Numbered from the stretch's first letter, positions 1-8,676 are shown. The stretch is DNA of 64,000 bases from Oscillospiraceae bacterium (GCA_015066225.1 SVOT01000001.1:1-64000), one strand, 5' to 3'. Program-made: numbers and translations. The notes: generated by a model from the sequence alone, not told the origin.

Positions 1-106
1 CAAAACTGACTCCGCTTGAAAAACGAAATCAGTTTGTTGCTTAAAATTTAATTTTATCTACCGTAAAGGTCTCTTTTTGTACTGTCCGCACAATTTGGGG
101 CAGTTC

Positions 107-132
107 AAACCTAATAAAAGTCCCTTTATTTA
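107..132. repeat. short direct repeat, left of MFS gene
   Basis: A 26-bp AT-rich segment is repeated in the same orientation, with a few indels, at 1483-1505, so the two copies flank the MFS transporter gene. Both copies are followed within about 30 bases by TTTTGTG. The remainder of 1-172 shows no gene or strong hairpin on either strand. The repeat may be chance or the trace of a small duplication. Confidence 0.4.
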
Positions 133-172
133 TAAGTTTTGTGTGGTCTGCGCTTTTTTTACAGCCCCTCTT

Positions 173-1393
173 TTATGGTTTTTTAATTGTAAAGTTAAGT
201 CCCAATGCACCGATGGCAAGAACAAGAAGCATAATAAACGGTGCAGTGTAGCCGCCTGTTGAGGTGAGCAGGGAATTTGAAAACGTTGCAATAAACGATG
301 CAACAATAAGGTTGAAGTTTGTCAGGCTATAGTTTGTGGGGAAATATTTTGTACCGTAGAATGATGCCGTGAAAGCCGATGTCATAGTGGGGCAGGAGCC
401 GTAGGAAAGACCCGTAAGGCAAAGGCCGACAATACAAAGCGGCAAGGAGCTTATCTGCACCGCAACGAGTGTGAGCCCGGCGGCAAGGATTGTCAGAATG
501 TTCGATGCAAGCATCGTTGTTTTTCTGCCGAGAGCATCGTAAACCGCACCGGTTAAAATTCTGCCGAAACCATTGAAAATCGAAAGCACACCAACAAGCG
601 TTGTTGCAAGTGCAGGGGCATTTTCAACAGAAATAACAAGGTCTCTCGCAAAGCTGATAACGCTGTTGCCGACTGCGGTGATTAACGCCATAAAAACAAA
701 TGCACGCCAGAATGTAAAGCTTTTGAGCATTTCCTTTGTGGTGAAATCTCTTGGTTCAAAGCTTTCTGTTTGAACGTTCTTTTTTGCCTTTGGTGCGGGG
801 AATAATATTCCCTCGGGTGGCTTGCGAAGAACAACGCCCGCAATAACAAGAACACCTGCAACCACAACACCTAAAAGTATGTAAGCCTTGCTCCAACCGA
901 TGCTTTCATTTTCAAATAGTGCATTGATTACGTTACCGAGTAGAAGTGTGCTGATGCCAAAGCCCATCATAAGGCAGCCTGATGAAAGCCCTTTTTTATC
1001 AGGGAACCATGAGTTGACGGTTGAAACAACAACATTGTATGAAATGCCGATTCCTGTGCCGGCTAAAATTGCGTATGTAAGATATATAAGGTAGGGGATT
1101 TCTGCGCTGAGAAGCCCTGTTGAAACGAAGCCGACGCCAACAAGTGCACCTGCAATTATTAGTGTGATCTTTGGCCCGATTTTTTTACAGATAAGGCTGC
1201 CGAAAAATGCACCAAGACAAAAGAAGCACATTGTCAAAGTGAAGTTGAAAGCAAGAACAGAGCTGCTCCACTTAAACTCGTTTGCAAAAGGGATTTTTAA
1301 AATTGACCAGGCATATAAAACACCTGAAAAAAGCATTGTAAAAACGCCCGAGGCAAGATAGAGCCAGCGCTTGTTAAGTTGAGATTTTTCCAT
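173..1393 (-). CDS. MFS transporter, OFA (oxalate/formate antiporter) family
   Basis: A 406-residue polytopic membrane protein with about 12 hydrophobic helices. The N-terminal stretch, with GVLYAWSILKIPFANEF in helix 1, is typical of the OFA family of major facilitator carriers, which exchange or import small monocarboxylates such as oxalate, formate or pyruvate. The substrate cannot be read from sequence. The frame extends to a GTG at 1405, but the ATG at 1393 has a GGAGGTG site about 10 bases upstream and is preferred; the GTG lies inside that ribosome binding site. The gene stands alone on the minus strand with no obvious partner enzyme. Family assignment is good; the substrate is unknown. 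Confidence 0.85.
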   Translation of the reverse strand: MEKSQLNKRWLYLASGVFTMLFSGVLYAWSILKIPFANEFKWSSSVLAFNFTLTMCFFCLGAFFGSLICKKIGPKITLIIAGALVGVGFVSTGLLSAEIPYLIYLTYAILAGTGIGISYNVVVSTVNSWFPDKKGLSSGCLMMGFGISTLLLGNVINALFENESIGWSKAYILLGVVVAGVLVIAGVVLRKPPEGILFPAPKAKKNVQTESFEPRDFTTKEMLKSFTFWRAFVFMALITAVGNSVISFARDLVISVENAPALATTLVGVLSIFNGFGRILTGAVYDALGRKTTMLASNILTILAAGLTLVAVQISSLPLCIVGLCLTGLSYGSCPTMTSAFTASFYGTKYFPTNYSLTNFNLIVASFIATFSNSLLTSTGGYTAPFIMLLVLAIGALGLNFTIKKP

Positions 1394-1482
1394 TAAACGA
1401 AACACCTCCGTGGAATTGTTAAGGGGTCAGGCTGGCGCCTACGGTGTGTTTTCCTAAAGTATTAACGGAAAATATTAAGTTT

Positions 1483-1505
1483 AAACCTAATAAATCCCTT
1501 ATTTA
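1483..1505. repeat. short direct repeat, right of MFS gene
   Basis: Second copy of the segment at 107-132, with a 2-base and a 1-base deletion. It lies in the 138-base gap between the MFS gene and the downstream membrane protein gene. Confidence 0.4.
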
Positions 1506-1531
1506 CGCTCCCTTTTTCGGGGATTTTGTGT

Positions 1532-2188
1532 TTATATTGTTCTGCTAGATAAAATTGCTCGGGCATCAATAACTTTTTCAATTTCTGTCAGAGCACCGTC
1601 AACGTCAAAGCCGGGAACAGAAATGTTGGAGTTGAGCTGAACAAGCATATTGGTTATTTGTTCATCCTGCTGTGTGATTACAGCATCGTTGGAGTAGTGA
1701 AGTTTTTCATCTAATTTATTCAGTTTAACTTCATATTGTGAAGCAGCGGGGTTGCTTTTTATGAGCTTTATGAGCTTTCTCATATAAAGCATATTGTTCT
1801 TTGCGTTTTGTAAAGCATCGTTCGCATTGTCTCTTTTTGCACTGAAGCTATAAAGGATGGCGGTTATGACCATAACGATTATAAAAGCAACGGCATAAAG
1901 GGAAATATAAGTAACGTAGCCAAATGGGAAGGCTATTATATAAACCACCGATAAAATTATGGCAATAGGAATCATTATAGCTGAAACAATGGCTGCGGTT
2001 ACTTTTCTGGGATTACCTGCTGCGAGGTAGGCAAGAATTGTTGTAACTGCTTCTGCAAGAATTACGCCCAGAAGAGTAATCAGACAAATAGTTTCAAGTA
2101 AAACATTTCCCAAAATTACAAAATACAAAATAACAGTGACGAGAATAGCACCGATACCACCAATAAGGCTGAATGAGGCTTTTTTCAT
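1532..2188 (-). CDS. four-helix membrane protein with C-terminal coiled coil, unknown function
   Basis: 218 residues. The first about 115 residues form four hydrophobic segments. Residues 120-218 are polar and predicted to be coiled-coil-like (NDALQNAKNN, LNKLDEKLHYSND). It matches no family I can name. It starts 18 bases after the SPFH gene and shares that promoter, so the two are probably co-transcribed. Bacillus encodes a small membrane protein next to its SPFH protein YdjI in the pspA-ydjGHI envelope-stress operon; this gene may fill a similar place, but that is inference from position only. Confidence 0.6.
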   Translation of the reverse strand: MKKASFSLIGGIGAILVTVILYFVILGNVLLETICLITLLGVILAEAVTTILAYLAAGNPRKVTAAIVSAIMIPIAIILSVVYIIAFPFGYVTYISLYAVAFIIVMVITAILYSFSAKRDNANDALQNAKNNMLYMRKLIKLIKSNPAASQYEVKLNKLDEKLHYSNDAVITQQDEQITNMLVQLNSNISVPGFDVDGALTEIEKVIDARAILSSRTI

Positions 2189-2206
2189 AAATAAGACTCC
2201 TTTCCG

Positions 2207-3484
2207 TTATTCGGTTTTCATTCCACATTCGGGGCAGAAGCGAGCTTTGTCAGATAAATCAGCACCGCATCCTGTGCATTTTTTCACAAAAGAGTAACCG
2301 CATTCGGGGCAGAATTTAGTGTTGCCTGAAATTGAAGCACCGCAACCCGGGCAGATAGACATACCGCAAGCGGAGCAAGCTGTTTCGCCGTCAGCAATGT
2401 CATTACCGCAGTTTTTACAAGCGTTAAACTTTCTTCCGCATTCTGCACAGAATTTTGTGCCTTCGGAATATGATGCTCCGCAAGAAGAACATTTCAATTC
2501 TTTAAAAGTCGCTGCTTTTGTTGTGTCAGCACCGCACTGGGGGCAAAATTTGAGGCTTTCACCGATTTTTGCGCCACAAGCGGGGCAGTCTTTTTTATTT
2601 TCTTTTGTGGACATAACGTTATCTATATTGCCGGCTGCACTACCAATTGCGCCACCGATACCGAAGCCCATACCCAGACCAACACCTGCACCCATAACTG
2701 TGCCGGCGGCACCTGTGTTGCCTGCGGCTGTGTTAAGAGTGTCAAAGGTTCTTTCCTGCTGATAGTTGTAGCCGAGAATATCCATTTCGGCACGTTTTGC
2801 AAGAGCACTCTTGAGCTGTTTTACGGCAGGGTCATTTTCCGGAACGTTAATATCGTTAACATAGAATGATTTTATACTGATGCCATAATCTGCAAACTCT
2901 TCTTTGAATTGCTCGGAAAGCTCTTTTGAGATTTCATCGAGGTGGGAGTTAATTTCAAGAATAGAGATTTTTGAAGATATAAGACATGTTGAGATTTTAT
3001 CTTTAACACGTGTGAGATAAAGACCTCTGAAATAATCTGTCAAAGTATTTGTGTTGAAGAAAGAGAGTGTGCCAACCAGCTTTGTGAGGAATCTGCGAGA
3101 ATCCTCAATCTGAATGCCAAATTGACCAAAAGCCCGCAAAGGAACAAAAACACCGTATTTAGGGTCCTGAACCTGTATGGGAGTTGTTGTGCCCCATTTG
3201 ATATCGAGAGCAAAAGCTCTGTTGATGAACCATACTTCTGCAGAATAAGGTGATTTTCCACCAAAGGGAATATTAATGATTTTCTGCAAAACGGGGATAT
3301 TATCTGTAGAAAGAACATATCTTCCGGGACCAAATACATCAGTAATCTGCCCGTTTTTAACGAGGATTGCTTCTTGTGCTTCATTAACGATTAGCTGAGT
3401 CCAGGTCGAAAGCTCAGTGTTTGGATGTTTCCAAGCAAAAATGCTTGCATCTGAATTGAATTTAAGTACTTCGGCAATTGCCAT
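2207..3484 (-). CDS. SPFH-domain protein with five C-terminal zinc ribbons (YdjI/virion-core-like)
   Basis: 425 residues. An N-terminal SPFH/band-7 domain of the YdjI or virion-core-protein type (MAIAEVLKFN, GPGRYVLSTDN, about residues 1-255) is followed by a Gly/Ala-rich hydrophobic stretch (about 260-300) and five CxxC...CxxCG zinc ribbons to the C terminus. SPFH proteins form membrane-associated scaffolds; B. subtilis YdjI recruits PspA-type stress proteins. The frame continues upstream to 3514, but the ATG at 3484 has AAAGGAG 7 bases upstream. Five ribbons is more than usual. It is divergent from a TM2 protein that also carries a zinc ribbon, which suggests a related envelope function. 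Confidence 0.85.
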   Translation of the reverse strand: MAIAEVLKFNSDASIFAWKHPNTELSTWTQLIVNEAQEAILVKNGQITDVFGPGRYVLSTDNIPVLQKIINIPFGGKSPYSAEVWFINRAFALDIKWGTTTPIQVQDPKYGVFVPLRAFGQFGIQIEDSRRFLTKLVGTLSFFNTNTLTDYFRGLYLTRVKDKISTCLISSKISILEINSHLDEISKELSEQFKEEFADYGISIKSFYVNDINVPENDPAVKQLKSALAKRAEMDILGYNYQQERTFDTLNTAAGNTGAAGTVMGAGVGLGMGFGIGGAIGSAAGNIDNVMSTKENKKDCPACGAKIGESLKFCPQCGADTTKAATFKELKCSSCGASYSEGTKFCAECGRKFNACKNCGNDIADGETACSACGMSICPGCGASISGNTKFCPECGYSFVKKCTGCGADLSDKARFCPECGMKTE

Positions 3485-3519
3485 TTTCAGCACTCCTTTG
3501 ATAAAAATATACAAATAAA

Positions 3520-3548
3520 ATTATAGTTTATTTGTCAAAATTTGTCAA
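3520..3548 (-). promoter_or_regulatory. sigma-A promoter of the SPFH operon
   Basis: On the minus strand TTGACA (3548-3543) and TATAAT (3525-3520) are separated by 17 bases. Both boxes match the consensus exactly, about 35 bases upstream of the SPFH start. Confidence 0.85.
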
Positions 3549-3603
3549 TGATAGAATTATTTTGTAAAATATCGTTATTTGCCATTATTTTTGTCTAAAA
3601 CTG

Positions 3604-3632
3604 TTGAAAAAATAATTCTTTTGTAGTAAAAT
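3604..3632 (+). promoter_or_regulatory. sigma-A promoter of TM2 gene
   Basis: TTGAAA (3604-3609), 17-base spacer, TAAAAT (3627-3632), followed by AAAGGAG and the TM2 ATG at 3665. Confidence 0.7.
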
Positions 3633-3664
3633 CAACTCAAATATAATTAAAGGAGTTTTTTAAT

Positions 3665-4048
3665 ATGAGTAACTTGTGTCCTCAATGTGGTGCACCTGTT
3701 AATGTTGGTGTTGCAAAGTGTGAATACTGCGGTGCTGCAATAGCTGCTCCTGCTCAGCAGGCTCAGCCACAGGCACAGCCCCAGCAGGTTGTTTACGTTC
3801 AGCAGCAGGTTGTTAACGAGAAGGCCAGCTGGCCTGTAAAGAGCAAAATTGCTGCAGCTCTTCTCGCATTTTTCCTTGGTGGTATCGGTGCACACAAATT
3901 CTATCTCGGTCAAATTGGTATGGGTGTTGTTTATTTGCTTTTCTGCTGGACATTTATTCCCGGCATTGTTGCATTTATCGAGTTCATCATCCTTATTACA
4001 ATGAATGATGAAAAATTCGAAAACAAATACAGATGCAGAGTAAAATAA
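3665..4048 (+). CDS. TM2-domain protein with N-terminal zinc ribbon
   Basis: 127 residues. One zinc ribbon (CPQCG...CEYCG, residues 5-21) is followed by a Gln/Pro/Ala-rich linker and a TM2 domain: two hydrophobic helices with the family signature GGIGAHKFYLGQIGMGVVYL. TM2 proteins are small inner-membrane proteins of unknown biochemical role. It has its own promoter and a strong terminator, so it is a single-gene unit. The zinc ribbon echoes the divergent SPFH protein and suggests a shared partner or regulator, which is inference. Confidence 0.9.
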   Translation: MSNLCPQCGAPVNVGVAKCEYCGAAIAAPAQQAQPQAQPQQVVYVQQQVVNEKASWPVKSKIAAALLAFFLGGIGAHKFYLGQIGMGVVYLLFCWTFIPGIVAFIEFIILITMNDEKFENKYRCRVK

Positions 4049-4063
4049 GCTTTTAAAACTTAA

Positions 4064-4093
4064 CGGAGCGAAGAAATCTTCGCTCCGTTTTTT
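4064..4093 (+). terminator. Rho-independent terminator after TM2 gene
   Basis: A perfect 10-bp stem CGGAGCGAAG / CTTCGCTCCG with loop AAAT is followed by six T. Confidence 0.95.
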
Positions 4094-4098
4094 ATATC

Positions 4099-5046
4099 TT
4101 AAAGATTATTAAGAATTTTCAATACGCATTCAAGCTGTTCGGGTTTAACCTTTTCAACGGGTTTGTTATTTTCTACGCAATCTGCGAAATAATTGATTTC
4201 GTTAGCATAAGCGTCGCTCTTGGGCAGGTTGATTGCACCTGTGTCGCCCTCTGCCTGTTGTGAAAGGTCGATTTTTTCATCATTTTTGAGATGTATCATC
4301 ATTTTGCCGTTTTCGTTTGCAACGATTGCATCTTCAAATTGAAAACGGAATTCAGCGGTGAAGGGGTAGCTTGAGGCGTACCATGATGCCTCAGAATTAA
4401 TAGAAAACTCACCAAAATCGTATGTAATACTGATGTAATCCTGTTCGGGGCGTTTTGAACGGTATTGGTGAGCAACCTTAGGCATACCGAAAGCGTAAAC
4501 CATAAAATCAAGGTCGTGGATGTGCAAATCAAAGGGTACAAGACCGCTTCGTTTTTCATCCATCATCCAGCCGTCCCAGCTCCATCTGGGGTAGCTGCCG
4601 AGCCTTATCATTGTGCCGGAAAGAAGCTTGCCGTATTTTTTAGTTTCATAAATTTCTTTGAGAAGCTCGTATTCGGGCCAGAAGCGAAGAACCTGTGCAA
4701 CCATAAATTTAACATTGTTCTTTTCAGCTGTTCTGTAAACTCTTTCAACATCCTCTTCTTTTAAGGAGATGGGTTTTTCTGTAATAACGTTTATGCCTTT
4801 TTCCATAGCCATAACGGCAAAATCTGCATGAAGATATGTAGGCAGACAGATATCAAGAATATCTAATTCTTCGTTAGCAAGCATTTCTTCAAAGCTTGTG
4901 TAAAGGCGTTTTTTGCCTTCGAATTTTTCCATTCTTTCGGGGCGGATGTCACAAAGAGCAACAAGCTCAGCATTTTCCATTGCCTCCCAAGCGGGGATAT
5001 GAGCACCGCTGATTCCGCCGACGCCGACAAGACCGATTTTTAACAT
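4099..5046 (-). CDS. Gfo/Idh/MocA-family NAD(P)-dependent oxidoreductase
   Basis: 315 residues. The Rossmann start GLVGVGGISGAHIPAW (residues 5-20) and the EKPIS motif (90-94) carrying the catalytic lysine identify the Gfo/Idh/MocA family, which oxidises or reduces sugars, inositols and related polyols using NAD(P). The family's C-terminal beta-sheet domain follows. Substrate specificity cannot be assigned. It lies 66 bases downstream of a NamZ-type muramidase gene on the same strand, so it may act on an amino-sugar acid or related cell-wall sugar. That link is from context only. Confidence 0.88.
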   Translation of the reverse strand: MLKIGLVGVGGISGAHIPAWEAMENAELVALCDIRPERMEKFEGKKRLYTSFEEMLANEELDILDICLPTYLHADFAVMAMEKGINVITEKPISLKEEDVERVYRTAEKNNVKFMVAQVLRFWPEYELLKEIYETKKYGKLLSGTMIRLGSYPRWSWDGWMMDEKRSGLVPFDLHIHDLDFMVYAFGMPKVAHQYRSKRPEQDYISITYDFGEFSINSEASWYASSYPFTAEFRFQFEDAIVANENGKMMIHLKNDEKIDLSQQAEGDTGAINLPKSDAYANEINYFADCVENNKPVEKVKPEQLECVLKILNNL

Positions 5047-5112
5047 AAAAAGACCTCCGTTGTTAAAATATATATTGATTTTATCACATTGAAATAAAAT
5101 TACAAGAACAAA

Positions 5113-6273
5113 TTAATATATATAGTATTTTTTTGCCTTGTTTTTAAAATTTTTCAATTCCTTCTTTTGAGAATTTATGTATTTATGAGGATTAAAGTCA
5201 TCATTGAGAATCAGCTTTGTTCCCGCAAGGTTTGTGAGGTGAGCTGAAAACTCAATGTAATTGGGGTGGATTTCTCTTACCGTGTTTATGAGCTGCAGCC
5301 CTGTTTCAAACATATTAACACAGCTTTTATCAATTATTTCGATTTGTATTCCGTTGCATTTTTCACTTTTATAATCGCTGAACGTGGGTGTAAATTCGCA
5401 AGGTGAAAAATTTAATCCCTTGAAAACTTCTTTATCTTCGTTTGGCATAGATTGTAAATAATCAATAACTTTTTTTGTATCTAACCAGGGTGCTCCGAAC
5501 AGTTCAAACGGTTTACCGGTGCCACGCCCCTCTGAGAGATTTGTTCCCTCAAAAAGGCAGGTTCCTGCATAAAGAAAAAGTGCGTCAGTATTTCTCATAT
5601 TAGGTGACGGCGGATTAAAGAGCAAATCCGTGTCTTCGATTGTCAAATCTCTTATTAAACCATCGCAAGGAATAACCTTGATTTCTGCATTGATGTTTAA
5701 AAAGTCATTGTACCACAATGCAATTTCACCTATAGTCATACCTGTAACGGTGGGTTGACCCGCAACCCTTCCTACCTCTGAAATGCAGTCGCTTTCCAAT
5801 AAATTTCCCTCAATTCTGTTACAACCGAGAGGATTTATTCTGTCGAGAACCACTAATTGTGTGCTCGTTTTTTTACATAAATACAAAGCGTCAAGAAGAG
5901 TATATTGGTATGTATAGTATCGGGTGCCGATGTCCTGAATATCAAAAACAATGCAGTCTAGTTTATTAAAAACCTCTTCAGCCTTTTTTAACGAGGAGTT
6001 ACCGCCGAAAAGGTCATAAACGGGGATACCGGTTTCGCTTTCGGTGAAAACCTCATTGTCAAAACCACCGGCTTGCTTTTTTGTGTTGAAGCCGTGCTCA
6101 CCGCTGAATAAAGCGAAAAGACTGTATTTTTGGTTTATTGCAAGAGCAACGGTTTCGCCGTTTTTTAAAAGCGCACAAGAGTTTGAAATTAAACCCAGTT
6201 TTTTGCCGCAAAGCATATTAAAGCTTAGTTCGTTGTCAAGAAGATCGCAACCGTTAAGGATTTTTTTCTTCAA
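5113..6273 (-). CDS. namZ: exo-beta-N-acetylmuramidase NamZ-like protein (DUF1343)
   Basis: 386 residues with the DUF1343/YbbC signatures: SGEHG (57-61), the FDIQDIGTRYYTY block (110-122), DRINPLG (144-150) and FEGTNLSEGRGTGKPFELFG (241-260). The family founder NamZ removes terminal MurNAc from peptidoglycan fragments. There is no signal peptide or lipobox, so this copy should be cytosolic and act on imported or recycled muropeptide sugars. The start ATG has GGAG-type spacing (CTCCTTTTT on the plus strand) and a matching promoter upstream. The downstream Gfo/Idh/MocA gene is probably co-transcribed. Confidence 0.88.
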   Translation of the reverse strand: MKKKILNGCDLLDNELSFNMLCGKKLGLISNSCALLKNGETVALAINQKYSLFALFSGEHGFNTKKQAGGFDNEVFTESETGIPVYDLFGGNSSLKKAEEVFNKLDCIVFDIQDIGTRYYTYQYTLLDALYLCKKTSTQLVVLDRINPLGCNRIEGNLLESDCISEVGRVAGQPTVTGMTIGEIALWYNDFLNINAEIKVIPCDGLIRDLTIEDTDLLFNPPSPNMRNTDALFLYAGTCLFEGTNLSEGRGTGKPFELFGAPWLDTKKVIDYLQSMPNEDKEVFKGLNFSPCEFTPTFSDYKSEKCNGIQIEIIDKSCVNMFETGLQLINTVREIHPNYIEFSAHLTNLAGTKLILNDDFNPHKYINSQKKELKNFKNKAKKYYIY

Positions 6274-6304
6274 ACCATCACTCCTTTTTGTAATAATCTA
6301 ATAA

Positions 6305-6333
6305 ATTTTATCATTTATATTAATAAAAATCAA
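6305..6333 (-). promoter_or_regulatory. promoter of namZ
   Basis: On the minus strand TTGATT (6333-6328), 17-base spacer, TAAAAT (6310-6305), about 30 bases upstream of the namZ start. Confidence 0.65.
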
Positions 6334-6384
6334 TATGCTTTATCGTCAAAATGCACATATTTAATTATTGTTCGCTGAAAATAC

Positions 6385-6413
6385 TTTACAAAATGCATAA
6401 CATATTGTAAACT
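6385..6413 (+). promoter_or_regulatory. possible promoter of DUF1874-like gene
   Basis: TTTACA (6385-6390), 17-base spacer, TAAACT (6408-6413). The boxes are imperfect; position relative to the gene at 6458 is suitable. Confidence 0.45.
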
Positions 6414-6457
6414 AATATTAACCTATAAGGTGAATATTAAAAAAGGGAGGCTTATTT

Positions 6458-6841
6458 ATGGTAGATGCCAACAAATTGCCGTTGTTGCTGTTAGATAACA
6501 GCAGTATGATGTCCGTTCTTAACGAGGGTCAGTTCAAATGCTACAATATCTCATTTGAAGAGGCTAAACACATTCTTGAAATTTTTGACGAAGACGAATA
6601 TGTTAAATGCTTTATCAACGCAGACATTGAGTCTGTAATGTTTGAGCAGTTGGGTATCAAAAAACGTAATTTTGAATACAAGAGCATCCGTAATATGCGT
6701 CCCGGTCAGAATGCAATTGTTTTTAAGCTGTATCGCACACCGTCAGAAACAAATCCGATAATCCGGGCGGATGACGGGGTAGAGGCTAAAAAGATAATGA
6801 ATGTTTACGCATATTGTCAATACCTTGTACGAATTGAATAA
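6458..6841 (+). CDS. DUF1874 / STIV B116-like protein, catalytic His region missing
   Basis: 127 residues. The order of motifs resembles the DUF1874 (STIV orfB116) family: an N-terminal strand with LDNS, then ISFEEAKHIL, a short FINADIES helix start, LGI, and PGQNAIVFKLYRTPSE before a C-terminal strand LVRIE. Viral members such as AcrIII-1 are ring nucleases that degrade cyclic tetra-adenylate, using a histidine in an IGH(D/E)ST motif. Here that segment reads NADIESV and is about three residues shorter, so ring-nuclease activity is not expected. The resemblance is by eye. The gene has a GGGAGG site and its own terminator; no CRISPR genes are in the window. Confidence 0.5.
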   Translation: MVDANKLPLLLLDNSSMMSVLNEGQFKCYNISFEEAKHILEIFDEDEYVKCFINADIESVMFEQLGIKKRNFEYKSIRNMRPGQNAIVFKLYRTPSETNPIIRADDGVEAKKIMNVYAYCQYLVRIE

Positions 6842-6853
6842 TTATAATTTCTT

Positions 6854-6895
6854 GTGGTGTCTGAAATTCATGTGGTTTCTGACACCACGTTTTTT
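6854..6895 (+). terminator. terminator after DUF1874-like gene
   Basis: GTGGTGTC (6854-6861) pairs with GACACCAC (6881-6888), the stem is extended inward by GAAA/TTTC after a T-T mismatch, and a T-run follows. Confidence 0.9.
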
Positions 6896-6967
6896 GCTTT
6901 TGAGCTTTATTTAATGTGAATATTGTGATAAAATAAAGTGCACAAATTTTGATTCGAGGGTTTTATT

Positions 6968-8626
6968 TTGAAGGTTATTATCGCTTGTCTTAATTCGAAA
7001 TACATTCACGCATCCCTTGCCCCTTGGTGCTTGCTTTCGGGGGTCAGGGAGTTTTGTGCCTGCTCTGCAGATGCAAAGGTTATGGAAAGCACAATAAACA
7101 GCGATATAAATGTCTTCGCCGAACAGATAATAAATGAAAAGCCCGACGTTGTTTCCTTTTCTTCATATATCTGGAATATTGAGAAAACCCTTGAAATCGC
7201 AAAGCTTATAAAAGAGAAAACCGATTGCGCAATTATCCTTGGGGGACCTGAGGTGTCTTACAGAGCGAAAAATATTTTGGAAAATTATCAGTTCGTGGAT
7301 TTTGTTCTTTCGGGCGAGGGTGAAAAAAGCTTTCCGCAGTTTCTTGATATATATAACAGTAACGGCGACTATAAAGACGTTTGCGGACTTTCTTATCGGG
7401 AAAGCGGCAGTGTTATTTCAATTCCTGAGGCTGAATGTAAAAATACACCGCCATCACCGTATAACAGTGAGTTCTTTGATAATTTAAACGGAAGAATTTC
7501 ATATATTGAAACAAGCCGCGGCTGCCCATACAGATGTGCCTTCTGTCTGTCCGGCAGGTGTTCACCGTTGAGGTTTTTTGATATTGAGCAGGTGAAGGCT
7601 GATATTTTAAAGCTTGCTGTCAGCGGCACAAAAACAATCAAATTTGTTGACCGCACCTTTAACGCAAAGGCTGACAGGGCAAACGAGATTTTAAACTTTA
7701 TTCTTTCAAGCTACGGCACTGAAATCCCCGAGGGTACGTGCTTCCACTTTGAAATTGCGGGCGATATCCTAAAGGAAAGCACAATGCAAATTCTCTCAAA
7801 GGCACCAAAAGGCGTTTTTCAGCTTGAGATCGGTATGCAGTCCTTTAACGAGGAAACCCTCAAAGCAATAAACAGAAAAACTGATACTAAAAAGCTCGTT
7901 GAAAACATTAAAAAGCTGATATCCTTCGGTAATATGCACATACATATTGACTTAATAGCCGGTCTTACAGGTGAAGATATAAACAGCTTTGAACGAAGCT
8001 TTAATATCGGCTACAGCCTGAAAGCTAATATGCTTCAAATGGGCTTTTTAAAGCTTCTTTACGGTGCAGAAATGCGAGAAAACAGAGAGAAATACCCCTG
8101 TGAATTCAGCGAAAGCCCACCCTATGAGGTAACCTCAACACCTTGGCTTTCGGGTGAAGAAATAGTAATGCTTAAAAAATGCGAGGATGCTCTTGAGAGA
8201 ATGTATAACAGCGGGCGTTTTCCTTTTACTCTTGACTATTTGTTGGATGAATGCGGTTTTACACCATTCAGACTGTTTATGGATTTCGGTAATGAAATCA
8301 ACGGCAGCAAAATGAATCTGTCTGATTATGCCGTGCATATCTACTATTATTTCAAAGAATTTGCAGACGCGGAAAGGCTTCGTGAAGCTCTTATCTGTGA
8401 CTTGCTTTCGTGCTCGTCTGCCTTGCAGATTCCTGAAATACTTAAAAGAAAAGACCCTCTTTACAAGAAGGTCAAAAAACATTTTACGGCGGATGAAAAT
8501 GCGCTTAACAAGGTTGCTATTCTTTATAAATCAGAAAAAGTTTTTGTTGTTAACCAAAGGAGTCAAAAGGATTTCAGCGGAAGATATGAAGGAACATTTT
8601 ATAATTTAAAAGATTTTATGGATTAA
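6968..8626 (+). CDS. B12-binding-domain radical SAM protein (DUF4080 type)
   Basis: 552 residues. An N-terminal cobalamin-binding-like fold (about 1-140, with PDVVSFSSYIWN and GGPEVSYRA) precedes a radical SAM core whose CxxxCxxC motif is RGCPYRCAFC (Cys186, 190, 193). The C-terminal about 200 residues match the DUF4080 extension common in clostridial proteins of this type. These enzymes use a 4Fe-4S cluster and S-adenosylmethionine; the substrate is unknown. Translation begins at TTG 6968, seven bases after GAGGG, with no competing ATG. It is a single-gene unit closed by a strong terminator. Confidence 0.9.
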   Translation: MKVIIACLNSKYIHASLAPWCLLSGVREFCACSADAKVMESTINSDINVFAEQIINEKPDVVSFSSYIWNIEKTLEIAKLIKEKTDCAIILGGPEVSYRAKNILENYQFVDFVLSGEGEKSFPQFLDIYNSNGDYKDVCGLSYRESGSVISIPEAECKNTPPSPYNSEFFDNLNGRISYIETSRGCPYRCAFCLSGRCSPLRFFDIEQVKADILKLAVSGTKTIKFVDRTFNAKADRANEILNFILSSYGTEIPEGTCFHFEIAGDILKESTMQILSKAPKGVFQLEIGMQSFNEETLKAINRKTDTKKLVENIKKLISFGNMHIHIDLIAGLTGEDINSFERSFNIGYSLKANMLQMGFLKLLYGAEMRENREKYPCEFSESPPYEVTSTPWLSGEEIVMLKKCEDALERMYNSGRFPFTLDYLLDECGFTPFRLFMDFGNEINGSKMNLSDYAVHIYYYFKEFADAERLREALICDLLSCSSALQIPEILKRKDPLYKKVKKHFTADENALNKVAILYKSEKVFVVNQRSQKDFSGRYEGTFYNLKDFMD

Positions 8627-8630
8627 AAAT

Positions 8631-8676
8631 TGGGTTCACATTGAAAAAGCTTCAATGTGAACCCATTAGTTTTTTA
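8631..8676. terminator. bidirectional terminator between radical SAM and reductase genes
   Basis: A 15-bp perfect stem starting TGGGTTCACATTGAA, loop AAAGC, then TTAGTTTTTT. It serves the plus-strand radical SAM gene and lies at the 3' end of the convergent minus-strand reductase gene. Confidence 0.92.

Noticed and set aside
2319-2762. Plus-strand frame opposite the zinc ribbons
   Set aside because: Low-complexity Pro/Ala shadow of the regularly spaced CxxC repeats.
6458-6841. Active anti-CRISPR (AcrIII-1) call
   Set aside because: The catalytic histidine segment is missing and no CRISPR or phage genes are present.
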